Source: Roseburia porci | Lineage (GTDB): Bacteria > Bacillota > Clostridia > Lachnospirales > Lachnospiraceae | Assembly (NCBI RefSeq): GCF_009695765.1 | Contig: NZ_VUNI01000014.1 | Location: 1 to 64,000 of the forward strand | DNA: 64,000 nt | Reading direction: 5' to 3' | Shown: piece by piece, positions 17,301 through 24,567 of the stretch | Numbering within the stretch: position 1 is the stretch's first letter | How the letters are laid out: each line of letters starts with the position of its first letter | Made by a program: the position numbers and the translations under genes | The notes under the pieces: generated by a model | Told to the model about the DNA's origin: nothing | The model's database searches: none | Seen by the model: only the letters and a program-made list of their open reading frames with translations

Positions 17301-19767
17301 TTCCATAAGGAATTGGAATGGAAACTGCATGACCTTTTTCATCAGAGAAGATAGATGTTGCTCCATCAGCTCCGATAACAACTGGCTGTGCATTTCCAAA
17401 GTCATAACTTCCATCTTCCTTTACAGGTAAAGCAGATTTCAAATATGCTGTAAATCCTGCTCCCTTTAAAAGCGGTGCTTCTGTGTCATCGCCATTGTCT
17501 GATACCTTGATAAGCTGGAATGGCTGCTTAATTACCTGTTCCTTGGACTTGGTGCTTCTTGATACCTCTGCCACAAGGTCTCCCTCATAATCGCAGACAA
17601 TATCATGCTCGTCCTCATCTAAAAGATATCCTTCCGATGGTGTGATTTCTTTCACATAATAATTGCCAAGATAAAGATTCTTAACCTCTGCCTCGCCATT
17701 GTCATCAGTAGTAAGTGTTGCTACCAGGTCTCCTGCATTAAAGATAACTCCTGTTGCTCCGTCTGGATGTGAGATAATATCTCTTGCATAAAGACCATAA
17801 ACTGCACCGGAAAGCTTAGCATCTCCCTGTGGAACTGCCTTTCCAGTTTCCTTGTCCACCTTGTAAATGCGAATCTTGGCTGTTGTTCTGTCATTCTTAA
17901 AAATATGACTAAATGTTGCTTTTGCCTGTGTTTCAGGTAATACATTGAAGTTGAAACTGTACACATCCTTCTCATTTCTCACATAAGCGTATGGTGCCTG
18001 TGATTCTGAGATATAGTAGCTGTTAGAGATTGGAAGGTCTACACTGTAATGAGCACTTCCATCTTCACCTGTTGTTACAGTTTCAAGTGCTGTTCCCTTT
18101 GTCACAATAACCTGACCAGCATAGTTTCTGATATCATTGCCGGCATAGATTGTATATTTGCCTCCGTCCAAAGGATTTTCTGTATCAGAATCCTTTTTCA
18201 TAACAGATACTTCTGCCTTCTGTCTGGTATTCTCGATCGTAGTAGATTCGTACTGGACTGTTACTGTCTGGTCCTTATACTGGATTGCTACGGTCTGTGG
18301 TGCATTATTGATAGTAAAACCATCAATACTCTTTGTTTCAGTTACTACATAAGTTCCAAGATGAAGGTCTGTTAAAACTACCTGTCCATCTGTTCCTGTC
18401 GTAAGATTTTCTGCAACAACATCGCCAGCGTTATACACCTTTGTGCCATCTGCCTTGTAGATGTCTGCTCCTGCTGTCACCTTAAATACTGCTCCAGGAA
18501 GCTTCTTTTTCTCATAAGTGAAATTGCTTCCGTTCCAGCCTGAAAGAACTTCACCCTCTTTATAGATGGTGATTGCTCCAAGCTGTTCCTTATCAGTTGC
18601 TCTGATTCCTGTTGTCTGACCTGCTTTTACTGTTAATGTGTGAACCTTACCGGAAAGCACATAGCCTTTTGGTGCCTTAATCTCTTTCACATAGTAAGTG
18701 CCTGCAACAAGTGCTCCTGATTTGGCATAACCATTTGAGTCTGTCGTCATGGTATCCACCTTATTACTGCATCCGCTGTCAGAATAAATGCCATAAACAG
18801 CACCAGGAAGTTTTACTCCGCTGGATTCATCAGTCTTTGTGATGTCTCCATAACCGATGTTCTCTGTCTTAACTTTGATATAAGCTTTGACTGGATCAGC
18901 AGATGGTCTCTCTGAAATAAATTCCTGATAACCGTTTTTACCGGTAAGCCAGAATACACAGCTTGATGTGGTCTCTACTTTACCAGCATTGGAATCAAAT
19001 TCACCCAAAGTTGCCGTAGTATTTACATTCTTTGATGAGATTGTAAGATTGTTACCACTCTTGTCTACAGAGTATCCAGAAATACTAAAATTAAACTCAC
19101 CTAAGACACCATTTCCATCCTGTAATGTTGTCTCGAATCTCTGATTTGCTTCATTCCACTTTAATTCATAAGTTGGTGCATCACTCTTATTCTTCTTTGC
19201 AAAGCTTGGTAATGATGCATTATATGAATTGTTGATGTTATTTCTTAAGCTTTCATAATAAGCATAAGATGAATCTGGATTAGGTGCTGTGTTACAGAGC
19301 TTTCTTGCAGCCGAGTCTCCGCTTCCTGTTCCAAAAATATTTGCTACAATAATCCAAACCATAGCCTGTGTTGCAATATATTCGTCACACTGTCCATTGC
19401 TTGGAGCTGCTTTTTCATGAGTTCCATATCCATAATAAAGACAATAGCTAAGCAACTTCTCCTGGCTTGCTGACATGGAAGTGCTTGGATTGTCATAGCT
19501 GTTCATAAGCTGTCCTCCGTCTGCACGAAGTCCAAAGTTCATACAATACGCTGCATTTCCATCCAAAACGGAATACAGTATCTTGCCATGATTATATCCT
19601 GGCTTTAACTCACTTACTTCGCCTGAGTTACACACTGACGCATTCCAGAATGCCATATTTGCCTGCGGACTTGCAGCAAATGCCGTAGTTCCATTTGACA
19701 AAAGTGTTGTAAACACTGTGAGCATAGCCATAAAACTTGCCATAAAACGCTTAAGTTTCTGTTTCAT
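14386..19767 (-). CDS. Thioester/CnaB-repeat LPXTG surface adhesin
   Basis: This is a 1793-residue cell-wall-anchored protein. Residues 1-32 are a signal peptide. Residues about 40-200 look like a thioester (TED/TQXA) domain, with Cys75 in YCMNFG and Gln134 in ATQAMVW placed to form the Cys-Gln bond used for covalent attachment to host or surface targets. About 13 CnaB/SpaA-type domains follow, each with an E-box such as YYVKEIKAPKGY, able to form Lys-Asn isopeptide bonds. LPQTG lies at 1755-1759, then a membrane helix and a KKKKK tail for sortase anchoring. Domains 7-9 resemble 10-12, a block duplication. AAGGAGG precedes the ATG. No sortase gene is in the window, so a host sortase probably anchors it. 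Confidence 0.95.
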   Translation of the reverse strand: MKQKLKRFMASFMAMLTVFTTLLSNGTTAFAASPQANMAFWNASVCNSGEVSELKPGYNHGKILYSVLDGNAAYCMNFGLRADGGQLMNSYDNPSTSMSASQEKLLSYCLYYGYGTHEKAAPSNGQCDEYIATQAMVWIIVANIFGTGSGDSAARKLCNTAPNPDSSYAYYESLRNNINNSYNASLPSFAKKNKSDAPTYELKWNEANQRFETTLQDGNGVLGEFNFSISGYSVDKSGNNLTISSKNVNTTATLGEFDSNAGKVETTSSCVFWLTGKNGYQEFISERPSADPVKAYIKVKTENIGYGDITKTDESSGVKLPGAVYGIYSDSGCSNKVDTMTTDSNGYAKSGALVAGTYYVKEIKAPKGYVLSGKVHTLTVKAGQTTGIRATDKEQLGAITIYKEGEVLSGWNGSNFTYEKKKLPGAVFKVTAGADIYKADGTKVYNAGDVVAENLTTGTDGQVVLTDLHLGTYVVTETKSIDGFTINNAPQTVAIQYKDQTVTVQYESTTIENTRQKAEVSVMKKDSDTENPLDGGKYTIYAGNDIRNYAGQVIVTKGTALETVTTGEDGSAHYSVDLPISNSYYISESQAPYAYVRNEKDVYSFNFNVLPETQAKATFSHIFKNDRTTAKIRIYKVDKETGKAVPQGDAKLSGAVYGLYARDIISHPDGATGVIFNAGDLVATLTTDDNGEAEVKNLYLGNYYVKEITPSEGYLLDEDEHDIVCDYEGDLVAEVSRSTKSKEQVIKQPFQLIKVSDNGDDTEAPLLKGAGFTAYLKSALPVKEDGSYDFGNAQPVVIGADGATSIFSDEKGHAVSIPIPYGTYVVIESVTPHNMTPIKPFEVKITENHPDKPQTWRVFLDREFSAKLRVVKKDADTKKTVLLPNAAFKIYNLDKKEYVVQYTTYPSKVKHEIFKTDEDGDLILPEKLKLGNYQIEEISAPFGYVVNKEPIKFAVDSDTPYETDSDTYDVIITEDCFDAPAVGELTVEKRGEVLVDYKGSLFADEEKKEFIYKEAGLAGAKFEVYAAEDIFTADNQKDENGNRTKYYSNGDLVTTLTTDKEGKAVAKNLPLGKYKVVEVQAPDGFVLNSEEQFVTFTYVDDQTPVIKESLTFKNERQKVDLSVDKIDKETEKPIAGAEFGLYAANDIVNADGKIVVEKDTMLERAVSETDGKVAFVKDYPLGSYYAKELKAPAGFVSSDEIITFDAKYQGQDVKCVTLSSVFKNTPTTFEFTKTDITSGAELTGATLTVLDKDGNVVDTWTSDAKEAHVIKRLIVGETYTLREEFAPYGYLKATDIQFTVEDTEKVQHVEMKDEVPTGSIVINKDGEFVTDINLMKGHWYDFIFNYFKESLAGVTFDVYAKEDIVSADGLGNIYHKAGEKIATIVTDDKGIAKIENLPCGKYYLVETKTLDGFVLDETPIDADLSYVDQNTRVVYAGMDVTNERQKVKITVTKTDSETKKALEGAVFGLFAKEDIVNKEGKVIVKADTQIERAVSGKDGKLTFVSDLPLGKYYVKELEAPKGYVKSDKVFDVDATYQGDKIKVIELEAAFENTPIKVKFSKTDITGEKELPGAKLSVIDEKGNVVESWTSEAGKTYLIERLPVGKYTLREESAPYGYKVAKDVTFEVKETAEIQKVAMKDEQVVGKIVIEKTDKVTGKPIEGVVFEIRDKDGKVVDTLTTDKKGHAESKELPICTYNEDGSFKEDIHYTVVETKAANGYILDETPHDVVLRYDDNAPEVVITTLELTNVPTEPNLPQTGDNANPLLYLGIGALALITGLGVGLRGKKKKKDNQ

Positions 19768-19802
19768 GTGCTCTTTACCTCCTTAAATTTACGCATAAAA
19801 AA

Positions 19803-19835
19803 AGAAAGACATAAGTTATTGGCTTACATCTTTCT
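19803..19835 (-). terminator. Intrinsic terminator between lipoprotein and adhesin genes
   Basis: Minus strand: AGAAAGATGTAAG pairs with CTTATGTCTTTCT, followed by TTTTTTT. It ends the lipoprotein transcript about 25 bases after that gene and about 35 bases before the adhesin start, so the adhesin needs read-through or its own promoter. Confidence 0.88.
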
Positions 19836-19859
19836 TCCTTCTGCTTCTATTCTTTTTTG

Positions 19860-20696
19860 TTATCTGTGACATCTAAACTCGTAAAAATCTGTTCCTCCAG
19901 TAGTCGTTATTCCATCATAGCTGATATAGAATAATGGATCATCTTCTAAGAGGAGCATATCAGCAATATATTGTGCAATGGCTTCTACTGATGGAAGGCT
20001 CCTTCCTGATACAGTACCTGCTTTATTCAAATCTGTTTCTACAAACACACTGTAATAAGAGCTTTCCATTCCATCGTATGGGTAATACTCATTGTATTCC
20101 TCCTGAGTGATTCTTCCCTCGCTTAATGCATTTTGCAGATTCTGCTGAGTAGTAATCATTCCTCCTGCCTGACATTTTGCTGTTGCAAGAGACACAACTG
20201 CATTTGGATCATAGGAAACAATGCTTGGTGGTGTATCAGCCACTTTATTGGTATCCTCACCATTATTGCTGTTATCTTGCTTATTAACATCAGATTCATT
20301 TCCATTCGATGAGTTGTGCTGAGGAGCTGGCTCCTTACCCTCATTCTGTGACTCTGCGTTTTTATCTGACTGCTTGGCAGCCTCTTTCTCTTTCGGTAAA
20401 TTTTCGTTTGTCTCTGCCTTCTGTGCATTATCAGATTTCTTCTCTACTGCATGCTCTGAATCACTATCCTCTTTTGGATTTGTGACTTCCGTTGAAGCTT
20501 CAGTTACTGCTTCACTTGTTGCTTCTGTTGCCGCCTCTTTAACTGCATTTGTTACCGATTCTTTCTCAGCTTCGGTCTGCTTCTGACTTTCCGTCTGTTT
20601 TTCTGTCTTGATATTCGCATTCTTCTGATTATTACTGCATCCTGCAATCACCAGAACAAATACTACGGATAATAAGATATAACTTATCTTTTTCAT
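19860..20696 (-). CDS. Secreted lipoprotein with low-complexity linker
   Basis: This is a 278-residue protein with a signal peptide ending in the lipobox VIAGC (Cys about residue 19), so it should be lipid-anchored. Residues about 25-150 are low-complexity Glu/Lys/Thr/Ser/Asn, a typical wall-spanning linker. The C-terminal 120 residues form a folded domain containing SYDPNAVVSLATAKCQAGG, a short motif GRITQEEYNEYYPYDG and a Cys near the end; I do not recognise it. The ATG at 20696, with AGGTGA upstream, is preferred over an in-frame GTG at 20705. It lies upstream of the adhesin and behind a structured leader. Confidence 0.75.
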   Translation of the reverse strand: MKKISYILLSVVFVLVIAGCSNNQKNANIKTEKQTESQKQTEAEKESVTNAVKEAATEATSEAVTEASTEVTNPKEDSDSEHAVEKKSDNAQKAETNENLPKEKEAAKQSDKNAESQNEGKEPAPQHNSSNGNESDVNKQDNSNNGEDTNKVADTPPSIVSYDPNAVVSLATAKCQAGGMITTQQNLQNALSEGRITQEEYNEYYPYDGMESSYYSVFVETDLNKAGTVSGRSLPSVEAIAQYIADMLLLEDDPLFYISYDGITTTGGTDFYEFRCHR

Positions 20697-20779
20697 AATG
20701 ATCACCTATCCTTCCTCCGTAAGAGGGATAGGCTTCGTGTACCGTGCCTGTCCACTCTCACAGTGAACATTTTCTATTG

Positions 20780-20821
20780 TTATGCACGGGACACATTAGG
20801 TCTGTCCCGTATTCTGTGCAT
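20780..20821 (-). CDS. 13-residue leader-type peptide ORF
   Basis: AAAGGAG, 6 bases, then ATG opens a 13-codon ORF reading MHRIRDRPNVSRA. Its codons overlap an inverted repeat (ACGGGACAGACC/GTGTCCCGT), followed further down by CCTATCC/GGATAGG just before the lipoprotein start. The arrangement of peptide, hairpin and second hairpin covering a ribosome binding site resembles a translation-dependent attenuator. The peptide has four Arg codons. No experimental support. Confidence 0.45.
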   Translation of the reverse strand: MHRIRDRPNVSRA

Positions 20822-20880
20822 CTGAATCTCCTTTAATTATAAATGTCGTTTTCATTTTTGAATAGCTTAGAGCTCTTCAA

Positions 20881-20955
20881 TTACTGAAATGCGAAAAAGT
20901 ATTTTGCGAACCTGCGGTTCTTTCTGTAGTTTAAGAATAATCCCTTAACATCCAT
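20881..20955 (-). CDS. 24-residue basic small protein
   Basis: AAAGGAGG lies 8 bases before an ATG that opens a 24-residue ORF, MDVKGLFLNYRKNRRFAKYF..., Arg/Lys/Phe rich and amphipathic. It follows the 57-residue membrane protein by about 15 bases. The strong ribosome binding site argues that it is translated, and the sequence could be membrane-active or membrane-associated. Function unknown. Confidence 0.5.
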   Translation of the reverse strand: MDVKGLFLNYRKNRRFAKYFFAFQ

Positions 20956-20970
20956 ACCTGCTACCTCCTT

Positions 20971-21144
20971 TCAAAAAGTTCCCATCTTAACAATTGATAA
21001 GAATAATCTTGCCACCAAACCGAATAGAAGAAGAATTATCTTGGCTGCATAAAGAACGAGCTGCAATGCCCCAAGAATGATTTTCCCTATCCATTTGAGT
21101 ATCGTAATTATCACTGTTCCAATGCCTTCCATAATTCTTCCCAT
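20971..21144 (-). CDS. 57-residue membrane protein
   Basis: A short protein starting MGRIMEGIGTVIITILKWIGK, with two hydrophobic helices (about 7-22 and 25-50). AAAGGAG precedes the ATG at 21144, and this start overlaps the end of the ParR-like gene by no more than a few bases, so it belongs to the par operon. A longer in-frame start at 21210 lies within the ParR-like gene and has no ribosome binding site. Unknown function. Confidence 0.65.
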   Translation of the reverse strand: MGRIMEGIGTVIITILKWIGKIILGALQLVLYAAKIILLLFGLVARLFLSIVKMGTF

Positions 21145-21148
21145 AACA

Positions 21149-21592
21149 TCAATCTCCTTTCGCCATCCATCCCATTGCAAGTCCTGCAACATCTTCATCA
21201 TCCATAACATCTTCTGTTTGTTCTTCTTCCTCTTCTACAATACTTTTCTGCAAAAGAATCTGTGGAACATTCATTCCGGATATTACGCCACCCAGAAGCT
21301 TAATCACTTCATTTCTGGCTTCCGTCGTGGCAGCTTCAATCATCTCTGCCTTAAGTTCGTCTAAGTCATCTATGGAAATATATGCTGCTCTCTTCTTTTC
21401 CTTTTTGTCCATGAACTCTTCTTCACCGTAATGGTCAATATAAAACTTGCATGCATCTATGATGAACTGGTTCTTGGACTTAAAAATCTTGGGATCAAGA
21501 TTCTGTATCACATTATTGATACGGACATGTTGCGGATTGTTCATGTTCAATCTGACCGAAGTCTTTACTTCATATTCGAGTCTTCTTCCCAT
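21149..21592 (-). CDS. ParR-like DNA-binding partner of the ParM homologue
   Basis: This is a 147-residue protein. The N-terminus (SVRLNMNNPQHVRINNVIQ, then SKNQFIIDACKFYID) reads as a ribbon-helix-helix segment like ParR and other plasmid partition adaptors. The C-terminal half is acidic with EEEEEQ. GGAGGTG precedes the ATG at 21592. It follows the ParM-like gene after about 10 bases, the ParM-ParR gene order of type II segregation systems. The DNA-binding role is inferred; no centromere repeats were identified. Confidence 0.62.
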   Translation of the reverse strand: MGRRLEYEVKTSVRLNMNNPQHVRINNVIQNLDPKIFKSKNQFIIDACKFYIDHYGEEEFMDKKEKKRAAYISIDDLDELKAEMIEAATTEARNEVIKLLGGVISGMNVPQILLQKSIVEEEEEQTEDVMDDEDVAGLAMGWMAKGD

Positions 21593-21602
21593 GTCACACC
21601 TC

Positions 21603-22523
21603 CTATGCAAGTCTCTTTGCACTCTTAAGTCCCATCGTTGCCAACTGCTCATAACCTCTGGCATTTGACTTGATATCAAGGTTGTAAGAGATGTTCTTGG
21701 CTCCAAGATTGCCAAAGTTCTTCATAACCACCGCTCCTCCTCCAACAAATACAATCGGTGTGGTCTTTAGGTTATATCCAAACTCTCGAATGGAGTTGTA
21801 AACCTTTTCTACAAAGTCCTCAATCTCTGCCTTGATAATCTGGTAATACTCATCATCAATATCTGACCTGCCATATCTCATAACATTCTGTATTTCTGAT
21901 TCATCAAGCTCTCCATTCAGCTGTCTTACACACTGCTCATTGATGGAACGCATACAAGTAATAAGACCTTTTGGAATCGTCACGCATTTTGATTCATCAG
22001 GAGACTTATTAACCACTGGCATGATGTCTATGGTCCAGCTTCCGATATCTACAATCAGTGTTTTCTTTGCCATTGTAGGAATTTTATCAACCACTGCCGC
22101 GTAACACTGCGGGAACACCGCCACATCATCAATTTCGATGTGATAAGATTCATTTTCGTACTTGAAATCCACTCGCTTATTCTTTGTCAGATATTTAATG
22201 AAATCATTTCTCTCAGCACCAAACCTTGTAAGCGGAAGTCCAACTGCTAAAAATACCTTTGCCTCATTAAGACCTCTTCTCTTAAGTTCCTTTGCAACTG
22301 CTGCAAGTGTAAGAAGATAAAAGCTATCATCTAAAACCTTTGTATCCTTTACTTCCTGCCTTGCGGTTCCTATCTTGTAAAACCTGCCTTCATATTCAAG
22401 CACATCTCCATACAATGCCGGAGTAGTTGTAATCTCTTTTACACCGGTAACAAATACCTGACTTACTGTTTTCATCATTGACCAGCCATGATCAATTCCG
22501 ATGACTTCTAATTTGTTATTCAT
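21603..22523 (-). CDS. ParM/StbA-like actin-fold segregation ATPase
   Basis: This 306-residue protein has the actin-fold motifs of ParM/StbA proteins: phosphate-1 IGIDHGWSMMK at the N-terminus, TLIVDIGSWTIDIM (phosphate-2) in the middle and IVFVGGGAVVMKNFG (adenosine motif) near the C-terminus. ParM filaments push plasmid copies apart. The ATG at 22523 has AAAGGAAG upstream; the longer frame start lies in the preceding gene. Presence on an ICE suggests that its excised circle is actively segregated. Confidence 0.88.
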   Translation of the reverse strand: MNNKLEVIGIDHGWSMMKTVSQVFVTGVKEITTTPALYGDVLEYEGRFYKIGTARQEVKDTKVLDDSFYLLTLAAVAKELKRRGLNEAKVFLAVGLPLTRFGAERNDFIKYLTKNKRVDFKYENESYHIEIDDVAVFPQCYAAVVDKIPTMAKKTLIVDIGSWTIDIMPVVNKSPDESKCVTIPKGLITCMRSINEQCVRQLNGELDESEIQNVMRYGRSDIDDEYYQIIKAEIEDFVEKVYNSIREFGYNLKTTPIVFVGGGAVVMKNFGNLGAKNISYNLDIKSNARGYEQLATMGLKSAKRLA

Positions 22524-22573
22524 GTTATCTGCACTTCCTTTCTTCTTAAATAATCGCCAGAACAATTTATCAC

Positions 22574-22828
22574 CTACTTTCCAAGCAACTTTCTCATACA
22601 AGGGAAGCAATAACCGTTTCCCTGATAATATGGACACCCAACGCATTCGTCAGGAATTGATATCTCTTTCTTTTTCGTAGGCTTAACACATATTCCATTC
22701 GCACATCGGTTGTTGTGTCCCCAAAAGAATTTGCAATGCATACAATCTTTTAAGTCTCGTTCCAGCTTGTCCTCAGCTGACATCGGCGTTCGTTTCTTAT
22801 GGCTATCCTTCTTTTCAAATGTCCCCAC
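22574..22828 (-). CDS. Cys-rich small protein, putative zinc binder
   Basis: The protein has about 84 residues and nine cysteines, in CMHCKFFWGHNNRCANGIC, then CVGCPYYQGNGYCFPC. The paired CxxC spacing suggests two zinc sites. The GTG at 22828 follows GGGAGGA by about 9 bases; a TTG at 22849 is the alternative. It overlaps the 49-residue gene and lies upstream of parM in the same transcript. No family recognised; it may bind nucleic acid. Confidence 0.6.
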   Translation of the reverse strand: MGTFEKKDSHKKRTPMSAEDKLERDLKDCMHCKFFWGHNNRCANGICVKPTKKKEISIPDECVGCPYYQGNGYCFPCMRKLLGK

Positions 22829-22964
22829 CAGAGCAATCCTCCCTTCCAAGGAGTTGCATTTCTCTGATTTCTTCCATTATTCTGTCGGAATCACCTGCCG
22901 TCTTAGCTAATGCATATAAACCAACCAACGCTATAAGTGTTACTGTTATCATTATTACTACCAT
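22815..22964 (-). CDS. 49-residue single-pass membrane protein
   Basis: MVVIMITVTLIALVGLYALAKT forms one N-terminal membrane helix, followed by a charged helix. The ATG at 22964 is preceded by AAGGAGG. It overlaps the Cys-rich gene by 14 bases. It is the first gene after the structured non-coding stretch. Unknown function. Confidence 0.6.
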   Translation of the reverse strand: MVVIMITVTLIALVGLYALAKTAGDSDRIMEEIREMQLLGREDCSGGDI

Positions 22965-23000
22965 CACTTTTCCTCCTTCTGATTCATGCCATATAGACAA

Positions 23001-23526
23001 AGTCAGAGTTCGGATGTGATATAGTCTACATGGCTATGCTTTATCTTCTAATCTCTTAACTGATAAAGCATGTAGGTATACGCCGGTCTTCTAGACCCCT
23101 ATATCGCCCCGTATACAAAAAGGTGTACTCACCTCTGGGAGTTACAGACGAGCCACTCAACGTGTTTCACGACGCCCTTCATAATATATGAAGCACTATC
23201 TCCTCTCTTAGCCTTGTGAGGATAAGGACGACTTTCTCGCCCTCTGTGGTTAATTATCCTTACGCAACATGCCGAATCCTTTTACCGGATTTCCATCCAG
23301 CTTCTCGTCCTTCATCTTTCAATCCATCAGACTACTAATGTGATAGCTGTGACTTTCATCTTCCAGGTACATGCCCCGTAATTTTACTACCTATGGATTT
23401 CTCCACAGTGCAAATACTATTGCAAATCTGTAACTGACTATTCAGTTGTAATGTCCAATATCTTTTGGACACTTGATATTCTACTATGCACCCCTGATAT
23501 GCGGAAGTGACACCACTGGTGTATTT
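23001..23526 (-). ncRNA. Candidate large structured RNA (or ssDNA origin), about 525 nt
   Basis: No ORF of note lies between the DUF6462 gene and the 49-residue gene. The minus strand is densely folded. Examples are TGTCCAA/TTGGACA, AACTGA/TCAGTT, CTTCATA/TATGAAG, GGTCT/AGACC and a long closing stem CTACATG-CTTTATC with GATAAAG...CATGTAG near 23030-23080. The strand also has GTATAC arms that could enclose the GGTCT hairpin. This density of hairpins suggests a structured RNA or a single-strand/lagging-strand origin. No known class was recognised; there is no group II domain V. Confidence 0.4.
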
Positions 23527-23811
23527 TTACGGATTTCCACCAGTTTTTGGTGTTTGTTCTTTATCCTTTAATTTATTCCACACATGCTTAGGTAATGTCC
23601 TTGCTGGCTCTCTAAACTGTTCTAAATACTCTTCAAACAATTCTGTATTTATTAAAGCCGAATTTCCTACCTTATAAACTGCACCAGCCTCTCTCGCAAT
23701 TACAATGATACGAGACTTGCTAATACCATAGATAATTGCCCCTTCTTCTGCATTAACATACTTCTTCATAAAGTCTTTTGTGTCTGAGTAGGTTTTATAG
23801 GAGTATCCCAT
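23527..23811 (-). CDS. DUF6462 family protein
   Basis: A 94-residue protein with the DUF6462 core: KKYVNAEEGAIIYGISKSRIIVIAREAGAVYKVGNSALINTELFEEYLEQF, read as helix-turn-helix-like (excisionase-like) with a fixed 'AGAVYKVG...LINTELFEEY' pattern. GGAAAGGAGGC precedes the ATG. It starts 1 base before the end of the next DUF6462 gene. Such genes are common on Lachnospiraceae mobile elements; DNA binding is an inference. Confidence 0.72.
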   Translation of the reverse strand: MGYSYKTYSDTKDFMKKYVNAEEGAIIYGISKSRIIVIAREAGAVYKVGNSALINTELFEEYLEQFREPARTLPKHVWNKLKDKEQTPKTGGNP

Positions 23812-23812
23812 A

Positions 23813-24274
23813 TCAATCGCCTCCTTTCCTATTTGGTAGTGGGTGCTTCATTTCAGTAGGTGGTTCTCTAAATTGCTCCATATATTCATCAAGCAGCTCT
23901 AAATTGATAAGGATTGTATTTCCTTGTGCTGTTCCTATCTTATATACAGCTCCTGCTGCTCTTGCCATTTCAATAAATCTATGATGACCAATGCTATATG
24001 TCATTGAGCCTTCACCGATCCTAACGAACTTCTTTTCAACTATCTTGTTAGAGCTCGGCACTCTCGTGAAATGTCTCATATTTTTCATCAACCTTTCTTT
24101 ATGTACCAATGTAATCCTCGCTAGCTGATACCTTGCTCCTGCTGCAAGTGCTACAGCGAGTGCTTCTTCTCTTTCCAATCCAAACATATCCATGACATCT
24201 TCTATGTGAATATATCGCTTATTGACATCTTCGGTACGATATGAACTGACTGAACCACTTAACTTGCTAACCAT
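23813..24274 (-). CDS. DUF6462 family protein with tandem domains
   Basis: A 153-residue protein. The C-terminal part (80-140) is a clear DUF6462 domain (KFVRIGEGSMTYSIGHHRFI, AGAVYKIGT, LINLELLDEYMEQF). The N-terminal part (20-75: YIHIEDVMDMFGLEREEAL, AGARYQLARITLV) looks like a diverged second copy. It is the middle gene of three. It has a weak ribosome binding site (AGGTAGGTGATTGC before the ATG). Confidence 0.7.
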   Translation of the reverse strand: MVSKLSGSVSSYRTEDVNKRYIHIEDVMDMFGLEREEALAVALAAGARYQLARITLVHKERLMKNMRHFTRVPSSNKIVEKKFVRIGEGSMTYSIGHHRFIEMARAAGAVYKIGTAQGNTILINLELLDEYMEQFREPPTEMKHPLPNRKGGD

Positions 24275-24282
24275 GCAATCAC

Positions 24283-24507
24283 CTACCTATAAAAACTTGA
24301 ATCTGTTATATGATAAGCTTCCAGATACTTGTCTAATATCTCTGTATTCACAAGCACAAGCTGACCTATCTTATAACAGGCATTTGCGTCCTTTGCTAGC
24401 TGTTGAAATTTCGTTAAGCCCATGCTATACATTCTTGCTCCGTCCGCATATCTGACAAACTTCTTCATTTCCTGAACTCGTCCAGTGCTCTCGTTTACTT
24501 CACTCAT
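24283..24507 (-). CDS. DUF6462 family protein (element-end copy)
   Basis: A 74-residue DUF6462 protein (MKKFVRYADGARMYSMGLTKF, NACYKIGQLVLVNTEILDKYLEAY). The ATG at 24507 follows AAAGGTGG; a longer frame start at 24576 would lie in the terminator hairpin. This is the ICE gene nearest to lysS, the position where integration-excision genes are usual, but no recombinase is present here. Confidence 0.72.
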   Translation of the reverse strand: MSEVNESTGRVQEMKKFVRYADGARMYSMGLTKFQQLAKDANACYKIGQLVLVNTEILDKYLEAYHITDSSFYR

Positions 24508-24567
24508 GTGTACCACCTTTCTCTTTGCTTCAAACAAAAATGACGTATTTTCTCCATAACGCAAAAA

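Larger units (their letters stand above)
1..24567 (-). mobile_element. Integrative conjugative element, partial (lysS-proximal part)
   Basis: A continuous block of minus-strand genes typical of Firmicutes ICEs: relaxase and MobC, coupling protein VirD4 with PcfB, VirB2/VirB3/VirB4/VirB6-like mating-channel proteins, RadC, toprim, DUF5688, three DUF6462 genes, a ParM-like actin and an LPXTG adhesin. It lies next to lysS, separated by an intrinsic terminator at 24568-24605, so chromosomal transcription should not run into it. The element continues past the left edge; no integrase, excisionase or opposite end is visible, so the exact boundaries are unknown. The right boundary given is the terminator and is an inference. 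The true attachment site could lie anywhere between 24508 and 24745. Confidence 0.88.
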
